Source: Rheum nobile
Lineage: Eukaryota; Streptophyta; Magnoliopsida; Caryophyllales; Polygonaceae
Length of the DNA stretch: 64,000 nt
Direction: 5' to 3'
NCBI GenBank assembly: GCA_027886185.1
Contig: WOAB01000619.1
Span: 3,410,001 to 3,474,000, forward strand
Shown in pieces: positions 11,032-23,181 of this stretch; position 1 is the stretch's first letter, and the number at the start of each line of letters is the position of its first letter. The translations under genes and the position numbers were made by a program. The notes beneath the pieces are model-generated. The model did not search any database. It had not been told where the DNA came from and saw only the letters and a program-made list of their open reading frames with translations.

Positions 11032-11920
11032 TCTATTAAACTACAATCCCTCTAAGCCACATGACACCCGACCTATTAAACACACCCATTTCTTATGCCA
11101 CATGGCATCTTGCCGTTGTTTCTACCATATGGCATTTTATCCATTTTATGGTTTTCTTTTAAAAAACAATTTTTCTAGTAATACAAGATTTGTAGAATTT
11201 TTCGGATTTCCTTTAAAAGTCAATATAATCAATATTCCGAGTAATACAAGATTTGCAGAAATGTTTATTCAAAATTTGATATAATGATTATATATAGTAT
11301 TATTCTATTACCAAAACTAAAGGGTGTCTTGCAAGATATACAATGATAAACGCAACATTTTGCTTCCAAATTAAACATCCATACACTATACCAAAATTAA
11401 CACAAAAGACATTCGTATTGAATTTTGCGTCAAAAATATCAGCAACATGGATTTTTCTTCCAAAATCAACTATACATCTACTAAACCACAACCCCTCTAA
11501 GTCACATGACACCCCCTATTAAACACACCCATTTCTTATGCCACATGACATCCTGCCGTTGTTTCTGCCACATGGCATTTTTTTTTCATTTTTTTGTTTT
11601 CTTTTAAAAATCAATATAATCAATATTTCGGATAATAAAAGATTTGCAGAATTTTTTGGATTTTCTTTTAAAATCAATACAATCCATATTTCGGATAATA
11701 CAAGATATGCAGAAATCTTTATTCAAGATTTGATATAATGATTATATATAGGATTATTCTATTACCAAAACTAAAGGGTGCCTTGCAAGATCTACAATGA
11801 TAAATGCAATATTTTGCTTCCAAATTAAACATCCGTACACTATACCAAAATTAAACAGAAAATAATAAAGGCAGCATTCAAAAATCTGCAGTCACCCTTC
11901 TTTCCAAAATTTAACACATA
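11032..11920 (+). repeat. 443-445 bp tandem duplication with Helitron-like 5' ends
   Basis: Two diverged copies begin at A|TCTATTAAAC (11032) and A|TCTACTAAACC (11477), each followed by CCCTCTAAG.CACATGACACC. The landmark CACACCCATTTCTTATGCCA is at 11081 and 11524. The A|TCTAYTAAAC start and the nearby CCACATG block resemble plant Helitron 5' termini. Each copy also repeats an internal GATAATACAAGATTTGCAG-like unit. A 3' end candidate is at 14107. Confidence 0.55.
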
Positions 11921-14026
11921 AGACACTCGTATTGAATTTTCTTAAAAAATAACAGCAAAATGGATTTTGCTTCCGAAATACCAGTAAAACATCTATATAC
12001 TATACCAAAAAATTTATTTGCTTCCAAAATCTGCAATCAACTTTTTCTGCAATTACACAATCTGTAATGATAAAGGCAACATTTTGCTTCCAAATTCAAT
12101 CATTGTTATGATAAAATTGATCGAAGAAATAGTACTTAGTGGTTCTTTTTCTTAATCTAGTCCAATAATATATATATATAATTCAATCTTATAGTAAAAC
12201 TATGTGAGAGCTTTATTACCAGCGAATGATATAGCACAACTTATATATTCTGCATGTAGTATTTCATCTTCTTAATGGTATCGACTATCGACCCATGTTG
12301 TTGAAGATCGTTTTTTCAAAAACAACAATTCAAAAGTTGGATTTTAATGTCTTTCAAATTTATTTAATATGATATCAGATATGTCAGTCCATCAATATCA
12401 ATATACATGTACAAAATCATACGACAATGTAATTTAATATCCTCAAGTTATCATCCGTATCATAATCTTGATTTTATTTTCCTAACTGTTGTCTAACTAT
12501 AATCTATCTGAAGTAAATACGTCATATATATAATATAAATTATTTTATTTTATTTTATTTTTATACATCTTTTACCATTATAAAATTTCGGTTAATATTG
12601 ATTATTATTAAATAGTTTTAAACATCTATTATTATTATAAGTCTCTACTAAGTATAAGTGCTATATATATGGCATAATTTGCAAATTTAAAAAATAAATA
12701 ATACGACACTGAAATTTTTGACGCTTTAAAAAGCGTCGAGACGAAAAGGGCCTATGCTTTTTTTTCTGTCGATAATGATTCAAAAAAACGTTTAACCATT
12801 ACAAGGACTAAGGAATAAGGGGTAAACGGGACAAAGACGGAGAGGGCACTCCCTCTCCTGAATCCGCTCTCTTACCATCCTTAACTAAAGTAGAAGTGAT
12901 TGATGTCACTTGAACTTGAACCAAGTCATCTTTCGTTAAAATCTTCTCTGCAATCTGTCACTTGTCGTTATTTGATTTTATAATTTATAATTTTATATAG
13001 ATTTTATTCTAATTATGTGATTGTATTTGTCATAATCTTACTTGTTTTTTTAGTATATATATACATTATTTCGTACAATATTTTTGTATCAATTTTTTAG
13101 TTTGATTATGCTCTTTTTAACTTGTTTTTATTTATTGAAATAAGGTTATATATAATTCGGTTTATTTATCTACCTACATAAATGTATCTATATCATAATT
13201 TATATTATTGTAATCTAAATCTAAATTTCATAATACTAAAATATTTATTGTCTAAGACCATATGTCCCCTTCATAAAGCCACATCATCTATGACACGTGT
13301 CGTTTTCATAATTTGCCACATCATGTATTTTACTTTTGTAATATAATAATTATATTATGTTTATCTCCAACTCTTTTATGAAAATCTTTTATATTTCAAT
13401 TTTCAAAAATATGCTTATGTAATTCATTTACATATTATGTTGTAAGAACAATTATGTTAATTGCATATATTATTATGTCATACAATTGTATACCTTATTA
13501 TCTACCTCCGTTCTATTCAACAATGTACGAAATATAGGCTTACGTGTCATTCTATCCTTTGAATTTTGTTAATAAATAATCGTTATTTGAGTATTTTAAG
13601 TGATATTTTAATAATGAATTGTAAAGATTGCTCTTGAAAATTGGACAGTCTAACCATTTTTTTCTCATGTCTTCAACTATTATGTAAAATATATATTTAC
13701 AATTATCAAGTGTTAATAAAAGTTAATAAATTAACTAAATAAAGAATTATTTTATTTCTAATAATGACACTCTTAAACATCTAAAATGACATTTATTATC
13801 AAACAAAAAGATTAATAAATATAACAATCTATTATATTAAAATATCTATCTTAATAGTCTTTATTTTTATTAGATAGTTCATTATATTATCATACTTTAT
13901 GTTAAATGACTTAAAGTGTCATCAATTTGATAAAGAAATTACATTATTTAACTATAAAATATTTATAATTGCGAAATCGATATATTTTTATAAATATCAA
14001 AACACTAAATTTATTATTTCATAAAT
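11921..14026. other. AT-rich non-coding stretch, probable Helitron body
   Basis: No coding sequence recognised on either strand. Contains blocks such as AAGCCACATCATCTATGACA (about 13278) that are common near Helitron 5' ends, so several truncated copies may be stacked here. Confidence 0.4.
12720..12737. repeat. Short perfect inverted repeat
   Basis: GACGCTTT-AA-AAAGCGTC, an 8-bp stem with a 2-nt loop in AT-rich surroundings. Confidence 0.7.
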
Positions 14027-14107
14027 CCCGTGCGATTCAACAGTAACTTTTGGCGCTACGTCATTGCGCCCAAAAAGTTACCGTTGGTCGCACGGGGACT
14101 ATACTAG
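14027..14107 (+). mobile_element. Candidate Helitron 3' terminus (hairpin plus CTAG)
   Basis: Arms CCCGTGCGA (14027) and TCGCACGGG (to 14096) enclose a second hairpin with AACAGTAACTTTT / AAAAAGTTACCGTT arms and GGCGC/GCGCC. The sequence then runs GACTATA-CTAG (14104-14107) followed by T. A terminal hairpin a few bases before CTRR and a 3' T is the Helitron signature. The stem-in-stem is longer than usual. Confidence 0.55.
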
Positions 14108-14113
14108 TTTTAA

Positions 14114-14115
<2 letters not shown>

Positions 14116-14151
<36 letters not shown>
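14116..14151. repeat. (TA)n microsatellite, left flank of element F
   Basis: About 18 TA units. It matches the (TA)n at 17185-17218 on the other side of element F, as if the element had inserted within one TA tract. Confidence 0.9.
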
Positions 14152-14155
<4 letters not shown>

Positions 14156-14470
14156 TTGGATCTGATAAAACAGCCTCTTAGGGTAAAACGGAAGTACAAA
14201 TAAGGACCTTTAGATTAGAACCAAATCAATGGTCGAGATTAAAGTTAAAAGGGTGTAAATTAATATAATGGACTGCACAAACACCAAATTCTTTATTCTC
14301 TCGTTGATTTTAGGGATTTTTTTACCCAAATATTTTCAACTTCCTTTTTTACTTTTTAGAAACGGCAATCATCTCTCAATTATTCCATCAGCATCTCCCG
14401 ATTACTCCCAACAACCTCTCGTTTTCTCCACCTCTGCGTCTTGAATTCCACTGCAATCCGAAGCTGAATC

Positions 14471-14800
14471 GGTGGGTCGTCGGTGGTCTGGCGCCGAGGA
14501 GGTTCGGTGGAAGGCGAATCTGGATTGGGAGGCGTGGTGTGGTGGGTTCGCCGGTGGTCTAGCGCCGAGGAGGTTCGGTCGCGCGGCCATGTGAAGTGGG
14601 CAGCGAGTTGGTGCGGATTGAGAGCATGAAGAAGTGGGTCGGTGGCAGTGGATCTAGGCGTGGGCAGGTCGGTGGGTCGTCGGTGGTCTGGCGCCGAGGA
14701 GGTTCGGTGGAAGGCGGATCTGGATTGGGAGGCGTGGTGTGATGGTCGACAGGTGGGTTCGCCGGTGGTCTGGCGCCGAAGAGGTTTGGTCGCTCCCATG
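14471..14800. repeat. 200-bp tandem duplication in element F
   Basis: GGTGGGTCGTCGGTGGTCTG begins at 14471 and again at 14671, exactly 200 bp apart, and similarity continues through GGAGGCGTGGTGT. The open frames here, on both strands, are products of this GC-rich repeat. Confidence 0.85.
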
Positions 14801-14936
14801 GTCGATTGCTCCGAGCTTCCCTTTCGTCTGTTGTGCCGCATGTATGGAGCTCAGGCTGCTTATACTCCCATGTTGCAAATCTCGGATGTTTACTGAGAAT
14901 GACAAATATAGATCCATGGAGTTCACCACTTGTCAG
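14789..14936 (+). pseudogene. Captured exon fragment of tRNA-dihydrouridine synthase (DUS1-like)
   Basis: The plus frame reads VAPMVDCSELPFRLLCR followed by YGAQAAYTPML, which matches the flavin-binding N-terminal part of DUS1-type tRNA-dihydrouridine synthases. One extra base near 14876 shifts the frame, after which FTENDKYRS and EFTTC continue the same domain. The exon ends at CAG|GTCTTTCTC, a plausible donor that runs straight into the (TC)n tract. Nothing further of the enzyme is seen downstream, so only one exon piece is present. It sits inside element F, so transduplication by the transposon is the likely origin. Confidence 0.75.

Positions 14937-14940
<4 letters not shown>

Positions 14941-15001
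<61 letters not shown>
14941..15001. repeat. (TC)n microsatellite
   Basis: About 30 TC units directly after the captured exon donor site. Frames through it encode only Ser-Leu repeats. Confidence 0.95.
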
Positions 15002-15006
<5 letters not shown>

Positions 15007-15419
15007 GCAACTTCTAGATTGAATTGGTGCTTTTTTCAATTAATTTGCCCAGACTGAAATAAAAATGTTAGTGCACGTATTCTTCAAAAATGTGGTTTTT
15101 TTAGGGCAGAGTTATAATTTGATTCATTCCTTGCTAGTTTGTTTTACCTTTTCTAACTTTGCATACATGGATTTTTCATAGGAAATGTTTATTGAAATGT
15201 CAAATGCTAACAGTATAACTTTGTTTATAAATTGTGGTTAAGTTTGAGATATTTGGATAGCTTGTCAACTGTTTCAGTGACTTAACATTGCCATTTTTCA
15301 ATTCACTTGGCAGTATTGTCCATACAACAAAAGATTTGGGTTCCAAGATGGCGTCGTTCTACCCCGTTTTAGCCCTAACAGACCACCAGTCGCCTTGTTT
15401 CCGCTCATCTCTACATTGT

Positions 15420-16860
15420 TATTCATGTTAACAGTATTGTTATTCACAGTGTTATAATTTATGTGTTTTGATATTTATGTTTTAAATATTATATATATGA
15501 TATTCAGTTTCTCTGTGGTGTTATTCATTATAATAATATTGATATTCACGTGGATTCAGATTCTCCTTGTTGATGATGTTGTATGAGTTATTGATCATTG
15601 ATATTCACGTTTTTATATGTGATATTCAAATTGTTTGTTGTGATATTCATACACATTCTGTTGATATTCATGTTGGATTTAAGTTTCATGTGTTGAGTAG
15701 TTGATATTCAAATTTTATGATATGATATTCACTATAATGTTGTTGATATTCATGTTGGATGTAGGTTTAATGTGTTGAGTAGTCGATATTAAAATTTTAT
15801 GATGTCATATGCACTATAATATTGTTGATATTCATGTTGGATCAATTTTGGTGTTTTGGGGTATTGTTTGTAGTGTTTGCAATTGATATTCAAATTGTTT
15901 AATATGATATTCATACAAATGCTTTTGATATTCATATTGGATGTAGGTTTCATGCGTTGAGTAGTTGATATTTATGATGTAATATTCACTATAATGCAGT
16001 TGATATTCATGTTGGATATGTTTTTTGTTTTTTGATGGTGTTGCATGATTTGTTGATCATTGATTTCCATTTTGTATTATGTGACATTCATTATTGTTGA
16101 TGTAGACATTCATGTTATGATATTCATGGTAAATGTAATGATATTCATACCAGTATAGAATGATATTCGTGTTTCTAGATACAATATATTAGATACAAGC
16201 TACAAATGATGGAAAAACTTACTTTTGTCATTCCTAATATTCATGTAATCAATACTGATGTTCATGTATATTTTTCCGTGTATAACTATCTGTGTTAATG
16301 TGAAGTGATTATTTTTTGTTTGGGTTATGATATTCATGGTGAAACGTTGTGATATTCATACCAATATAGAATGATATTCATGGTGTAATTGATTATGTTA
16401 TTAATATATTATTAAGTGGATATTCATATTTTAAGTTGTGTTATTCATGTCTTTAATTGGTGATATTCACATATTTAATAAATATATTCATACAAACATG
16501 AACGATATTCAAGAAACAATGACAAAAGCAACAAGAAGAAATTTACAAATCTACGAATTTGCAAAGCATTAGGACGCTGAAAAAACCAAGTGGTGATATT
16601 CATGTTTTAAGTGGAGATATTCACATCCATCGTTATTCATAAACACATGAACGATACAAACATGAACAATATTCAAGAAATAATGACAAAAGCAACAAGA
16701 ACAAATTTACAAATCTATGAATTTGCAAAACATTAGGACGTTGAAAAAAATCAAGTGGTGATATTCATGTTTTAAGTGGAGATATTCACATCCATCGATA
16801 TTCATAAACGCATGAACGATATTCATAAAGACGTGATCGATATTCATGAACGCTGAAAAA
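15420..16860. repeat. GATATTCAT motif array in element F
   Basis: More than forty copies of GATATTCAT or near variants (TTATTCAT, GATATTCAC) at irregular spacing of about 20-60 bp, all in the same orientation. Longer units such as TTGATATTCATGTTGGAT recur. Two roughly 180-bp units, starting near 16500 and 16672, are direct repeats. No coding frame. Confidence 0.85.
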
Positions 16861-17112
16861 TCGTTGAAGAAGAAGAAAATTTATCAACAGAATCTAGCGG
16901 TTTTAGGAAAGAGAAAATATTGTGTTTTCTCTCTCATCTAACAACCTCATTTATTATAATTTTATAATTAAAAATTAAATAATTACCTTATTAGAGTAGA
17001 TTTGGTGGTTACACCCCTACCATATCTATTATAAGGCCCAATCATCCAACCTTCCATCACCATCAATCCAACGCTCCAGATTAATACTTCCGTTTTACCA
17101 TAACTCTCGTTT

Positions 17113-17444
<332 letters not shown>

Positions 17445-17448
17445 CTAG

Positions 17449-19049
17449 CATAGTGCTCGTGCCATGCACTGTTTTGGATTATAAATTTTTCTAAAATAAT
17501 TTTCTTAATTATTACGAAATTTTTAGGACACTATTTGCGAACTTATTGTTGCTAATATATTCGATATGATAAAACAAAATTTTAAATATGTTATCAGTAT
17601 AGTAAATTTTAATTGTTATTTTATATATTTAATATCATCTTATACTATAATTTTTCTAAAAAATTATAGGCAACAACTACTCCCCATTTTCTATAAAGAT
17701 ATGAACCTCATTTATATATATAGCTCCTTTATTCTAGAAATAATTTGGACTCTTTTATTAAAAGTATTTATTTTTTAATAAATCTACTTAAATGACATTA
17801 ATTTTTGTTTGATAAAACTTTTTATAATTGGCCATTTAAACGTGAAAAAAATCATATACTTAATTTTTCATCATCTTATCATAATCTTATAAAAAATATA
17901 TATGTTCCTAACGTCTTGTAATCTTATTAAATAAATTTATTTTCTACAATAACTTTTCTTCAATTGTTAACTATTTGGTTAACATATGCTTATGATAGAC
18001 AAATAAAACATATGCATATGACGGAAAAAATGTGTATGAAAGATAAAATTGCTAATATATTTAATATGATCTAATATAATCCTAATTATATTTATTATAA
18101 AATTTTACTAATTTTGTAGAATTAGATATGTTTAATGTGGATATAAAAATAAATAGGTTTTACATTTATTATATAATATCAATTAGTAATTTCAAATCCT
18201 AGTAATATTAATTACCATATTTTGATTGCATTCTAGTATTTTTTTTAGAATATATCAAACTAAATGAAGTTAATATATAATTATATTGGACCTTGAGCTC
18301 GTGCCATGCACGAATTTTGTAAAATAATAAATTCTTATTATATTAACGAACAATCATGATTTGAAATCAATAAACCATAATATAAAATATAAGGTTCGAA
18401 CTTTTCACAAAACTAACAATTTATAAATATTATTTATCTATATTTATTATTTTTATTTTGTAAAAAGAAAATTACTTTCCAAGGAATACTGTTATGTTTT
18501 TACAAAATTAAGGTGAAAAAAAGTTATGTCATAACTAAGGTAAATCAAAATGCTTATAAACTTAATTAGTCAATTAATAGTTTTATATAATTAAAAATAA
18601 CTGCTGTCAATCAATACTTATATCATAGTGAGATTGTACAAATAGTTTTGGTATTCTCAATATTTGATAGTATGAAATGGTATTATATTTTAATAGGTAA
18701 AAAATAATTAATCAAATTTATTTTGAAAATCAATTGTTAAATAGACCGCCAATTCAATTTATAGGTTAGTTTTGTGAAATTATATCACATTGAAATATCT
18801 CAGTAATTGAAAAAAAAAATTGTTTGAATATTTACCAAAAAAGCCTAAAATTATCAAACTCCTTTTTAATACAAAACCTTCTATTTTTCATTAAATTTCT
18901 ATAAATAAAGTACAACCAAGTGTTTTTTTTTATTATCTCCTTTAAAACCATTTCTCAAAAGCTTATAAACCAAAAGCATAAATTTTGAAATAGTGTATAT
19001 CTAAATTCATATCTCGTAATGAGCACATCAATCCTTCACAATTTACTAT
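17449..19049. other. AT-rich Helitron body left of element A
   Basis: No coding sequence recognised. The only marked structure is the dyad at about 18300. Confidence 0.5.
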
Positions 19050-20051
19050 TGACAGGATCTCGCCTCTTTTGCTCAGTCCAACGTAAGTCCAATCACGGGC
19101 TATGCGTCTCCAAGGTTGGTAGTGGTGTAATCCTTCTCCGAAAGTGATTTTTGATGGAAAATGGAGGCCGAATGGTTGAGGAAAGGAGTGGATCTTTTGA
19201 GGATGATTTTCTAGATATTTTTGGGGATAAGTATCCTATTCTTTTGTGGACATTACGCACCACTCAAGGCTAGGACAAGATCAAGCAAGTTGGAAATACA
19301 ACACACTCAAATCACTCGATCAAATGTTCGATTTGACTCACGAACAAAGCTTGAATTTTTCTGAAAAAATTCAGAGGGAAACACTAGGCTTTTGCTGAGA
19401 TATTTGATTGAAACTTGAGTGATTACAAAGGTAGGAGAAGGCCCTATAAATAGGACCAAAACCGAACCACAAAACAACTCTTCAAGTGCCATAGGCTAGC
19501 TGGAGAGTTTTACAATTAAACTAAGTAATTCGACTCAGAATGACTTGAATTTATGACAAATCTTAAATAACAACATATTAAATCCTTCATTAAAATATTA
19601 GCCAAAACGCACAAGCCAATTAAAAGTTATCCTTCATCCTTAAAACGGTTGGGCCATGAGCAAAGTCACCGAGCCATCTTGAACATCTCTCGGCACTCCT
19701 TGAGTCATAAGCCCCTCCATGAGCCTGGTTTGGAGTCTAGATGCTTGGGCTTGAGTGATCACACCAGAAGGTAGGTCATTGTCGTTGTTTGGAGAGGAAA
19801 CCCTAGCATGGCCGCGTACGGGTGAACGTGACCGGCATGGCTCGAGCACTCGAGCACTTTCGTCGGCGCTCTTGGCTTGGATGGGTGGCACATGACTAGG
19901 GATGTCCATGGGCACCGGATTGTCCGAGGGAAAGTGGCTCGAGTGGTGTGGCGCCTTGATGGGACTTGGCGAGCGAGCGACGGCGAGCGGCGCTGAGGCG
20001 CGTGAGGGCATTGGCTTGTCTTGATTACTGTGATGGGCCATAGTCACATCA
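19050..20051 (-). repeat. Element A 3' LTR
   Basis: On the plus strand it begins TGACAGGATCTCGCC and ends AGTCACATCA; in element sense it starts TGATGTGACTATGG. On the minus strand 20047-19640 is an open frame of 135 codons, the pol tail inside the LTR, with an ITQAQASRLQ block like the CR motif of CRM integrases. Confidence 0.9.
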
Positions 20052-20785
20052 TCCTCCCTCTCTTAAAAGGGATTTGACCTCGAATCTGCCTCAAAGTCAT
20101 CCTCGTCTTCCATGAAGAAAGGTGCCAAATCCGCCACGTTGAACACATTGTGAACGCCATAGGTGGGAGTCAACTCGAGCTTGTATGCATTATTGTTAAT
20201 GTGCTCTAACACCTGGAATGGGCCATATCCTCTTGGCTTAAGCTTGGAATGTCTTAATGAAGGAAAATGCTCCTTTCTTTGATGTACCCACACAAGATCT
20301 CCGAGCTCGAAAATAACCTCCTTGCGGCCTTTGTTGGCGTGCCGCACATATTGAACCTTCCTTCTTTCTAATTACAGCCTTGTATCTTCATGAAGTTGCT
20401 TGATTTTGACAACTTGATCGGCGCCTTCCTTGCTCTCACGATTAGAAATAGCATAAGGCACAAGATCAAGTGGGGTGGTGGGGTTGCGGCCATAGACAAT
20501 CTCAAAAGGGGTCCTCCGTGTGGCTGAATGGATGGACCGGTTGTAGGCGAACTCAATGAAAGCTAAGCACTCTTCCCACATGTGCAAGTTATTCTTAAGC
20601 AAAGATCGAAGCAAAGCGCCAAGGGTGCGATTCACTACCTCAGTTTGCCCATCGGTTTGTAGATGGCACATAGTGGAAAAAAGGAACTTGGTACCTAGCT
20701 TGGACCACAAAGTCTTCCAAAAGTAGCTAATAAACTTAACATCACGATCGAAGACAATAGATTTAGACACACCATGCAAGGGCAC
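20052..20785 (-). pseudogene. Element A integrase core (second part) and C-terminal domain
   Basis: Frame 20785-20372 has FDRD (normally SDRD), DGQTEVVNRTL with the catalytic Glu, and FEIVYGRNP. Frame 20347-20063 has GDLVWVH, then GYGPFQVL and VFNVADL, the integrase C-terminal fold. A TAA just before the polypurine tract interrupts the frame, which then continues EDDVT into the LTR. A polypurine run (complement of CCTCCCTCTC) is at 20053-20062. Upstream, 20786-21088 still shows the first catalytic-Asp region in broken frames. Confidence 0.85.
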
Positions 20786-21093
20786 TACCTCATCAAAGAA
20801 TAGATTAGCAACATTTGAGGCTTCATTGGTTTTATGACAAGCAATAAATGAGCCATCTTAGAAAACCGATCCACTACAACAAAAATGGAATCCCTCCCTC
20901 TCTTAGTCCTAGGCAACCCCAAAACAAAGTCCATAGATATGTCTTCCCATAGTGCACTAGGGATTGGGAGAGGGGTGTAAAGTCCATGGGGGTTGAGCTT
21001 GGATTTTGGCTCGCAAACAAGTCACACATGAAGCACACAATTTTCTATCTCCCTATGCATTCAAGGCCAAAAGAAGTGTTTCTTAAGAGTATG

Positions 21094-22312
21094 TGATCAG
21101 CGCTACTTTGTGGGGTTTAACTAGGAGTTGTTACCGGTATTTTGGGTACCATTTAGATGAGTTTAGAGCATTATTGTGGATTATGGAGTTGAGGAGTAGA
21201 AGTATGATTATGGTGGTTTGGAGAAGCTTAAATGAAGATTATGAAGATGGAGGAGTTTTGGAGCCAAGGAAGAGTAAGCAGCCACCGTGGCCATGGAGGC
21301 AGCGGTCGCGGCCTATGAAGGAATTTGCTGGGCACGGAAGGAAGGCAAAGCCGCGGTCACGACCATGGAGGCAGCGGTCGCGGCCAGAACTGATCTGGGC
21401 GATTTCATGCGTTTTCTCACCGGTTGTTTTATTTCTTTTAGTTTCTTTTATTTTCTTAAGATTCGGTACTTATAATTTGTTAGGAAAATATATTATCTTT
21501 TGGTTTTAGAAGATTTGGTTTGCTAGGTCTATTTATTTATCTTTGGAACAGCAGCCAAGGGATGATCTTTCATTGTTACTGAAGTTTAGAGTTATGAAGA
21601 ACTAAGCAACCTTTGCTTAGTCCGACGATTGAAGCCTTCATTTGATATATGGTTGTGAGATTATAATTATATTCCTATTCCTTTTATTATATCTCTTCTC
21701 TTGAGCTTATTCCTATTGATTCTTATTGATTTGACTGGATTGATCAACTAGTTGATATTAGTAATTGTCTATTGCTAGGGTTTGGATATTTCGAGTTGAA
21801 ATCCCTTATCTGGTGTAGCAAACATGATATTCTAGGACTAGTTGGACTAGTTTATTATGAAAGAGAATTGATTATTTGTTAAATACTGCGAGTTGTGGTG
21901 TTGTATGTATCCTGGTTAATTCCTATCCTTCTTGCTGCTATTGTTCTAATTCTTGATAGTTTCTTGTGCTTTCAATAGTTAGGGTTATCAGGACTAGTTG
22001 GACTGATAACTATTTCAAAATAGGGATAGGAGTATTCATAGGAAGGAATAGAGATAATCTAGGATCAACCAATCGAATGAATAGTGGATATTTGTCTGGC
22101 TAAGTACTTTTTCCCAATTGATTACAACATTTGCTTTTATTTACTTTGTTTACTTGCAAACAACCAGCAAAATCCCCCTTATTACCTTTGGCATACACTT
22201 TTGCACTTAGAAAGATTACCTCCTCCCTATGGGATTCGACCCTTACTTACCAGGCTACATTAGTTGGGTTTTTAAGGATTATTTTGTTTAGGTGTCATGA
22301 CAATGCCTATCA
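21094..22312. mobile_element. Solo LTR, 1219 bp, inside element A integrase
   Basis: Begins TGATCAGCGC and ends GCCTATCA, with the 5-bp target duplication GTATG at 21089-21093 and 22313-22317. It includes GC-rich GCGGTCGCGGCC repeats at 21280-21390 and a TCCCTATGGGATTCGACCC block near 22224, common in Athila/Tat-type LTRs. No internal domain, so it is a solo LTR made by LTR-LTR recombination. Open frames within it are not genes. Confidence 0.85.
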
Positions 22313-22317
22313 GTATG

Positions 22318-22853
22318 CAAGGTTTTAAACACCTTAAAATGTCCCATAAGTCCCCCACCATGTGCCTCTTGAACAAGTAATCTCCAAATGGACCCACTAG
22401 GAATGAACAACCTAGTTCCCCTAAAAAGATAACCCTCATGCAAATAGTATTGATCCTTACTACCCGTAGACTTACATGCTTCAAAAAAAAAATCCAAAAT
22501 CAGAATCACAAGCATACAAGTCTTTCATGAAGGCAAATCCTAACATTCTAGCATCATGTATGGAAAGTAGGGTATACCTCCTAGAGGGTGCATCGGCCAC
22601 AATGTTGTCTTTCCCCTTTTTGTGTTTGATCACATAAGGAAAAGCTTCTATAAACTCCACCCACTTGGCATGTCTCTTGTTGAGCTTACTTTGACCAATG
22701 AGGAATTTGAGAGCCTCATGATCGGAATGAATCACAAACTCACGAGGCAAGAGATAGTGTTGCCAAGTCTTGAGAACACGAACAAGGGCAAGCAACTCCT
22801 TGTCGTAGGTTGGGTAATTGAGCTCAGCCCTGCTCAACTTCTCGCTGAAGAAA
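22318..22853 (-). pseudogene. Element A RNase H and start of integrase
   Basis: Frame 22837-22481 reads LNYPTYDKELLALV, then LPREFVIHSDHEAL and NIVADAPSRR (normally ADALSRR), the Ty3 RNase H domain with its catalytic acidic residues. It continues the reverse transcriptase at 36652 once element B is removed. The integrase zinc-finger region 22480-22318 is broken. Confidence 0.85.
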
Positions 22854-23181
22854 CCTATTGATATGGACTAGGATCCCCTTGATCTCGGTGCAAGGTAGAC
22901 GCCAAGGTGGGTTCCAAGCAAGGTTGAACTTGTTTGGCCGCATAAAGTATTTTTCCAGAATTCTGTTCCGTTTTCAACCGGGTCTTTCTCTTTGATCCGA
23001 ACTCCAAATTCGATGATTCTAACTCCCAGAGTTAGATCTTAAAGTCTAGTTTAAAGCCTCCAAATGTTAGCGTGAATCGATGTATGAGTCGAAAGATATG
23101 GCCAATCTACTGAGGGGTCGCAGACAGTTCAGGGAAGGAGGTGTTGATGATGACGGGTTTGGTTTTGATGAAGTTGATGAT

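Noticed and set aside
14380..15057. Several open frames on both strands in element F
   Set aside because: Products of the 200-bp GC-rich duplication and of the (TC)n tract. Only the DUS-like segment is supported by homology.
17566..17778. 70-codon frame rich in Ile/Leu/Phe
   Set aside because: AT-driven composition in Helitron-like non-coding DNA; no start context or homologue.
21093..21509. 138-codon open frame near 21.1 kb
   Set aside because: Lies wholly in the solo LTR and includes its GC-rich repeats; no homology.
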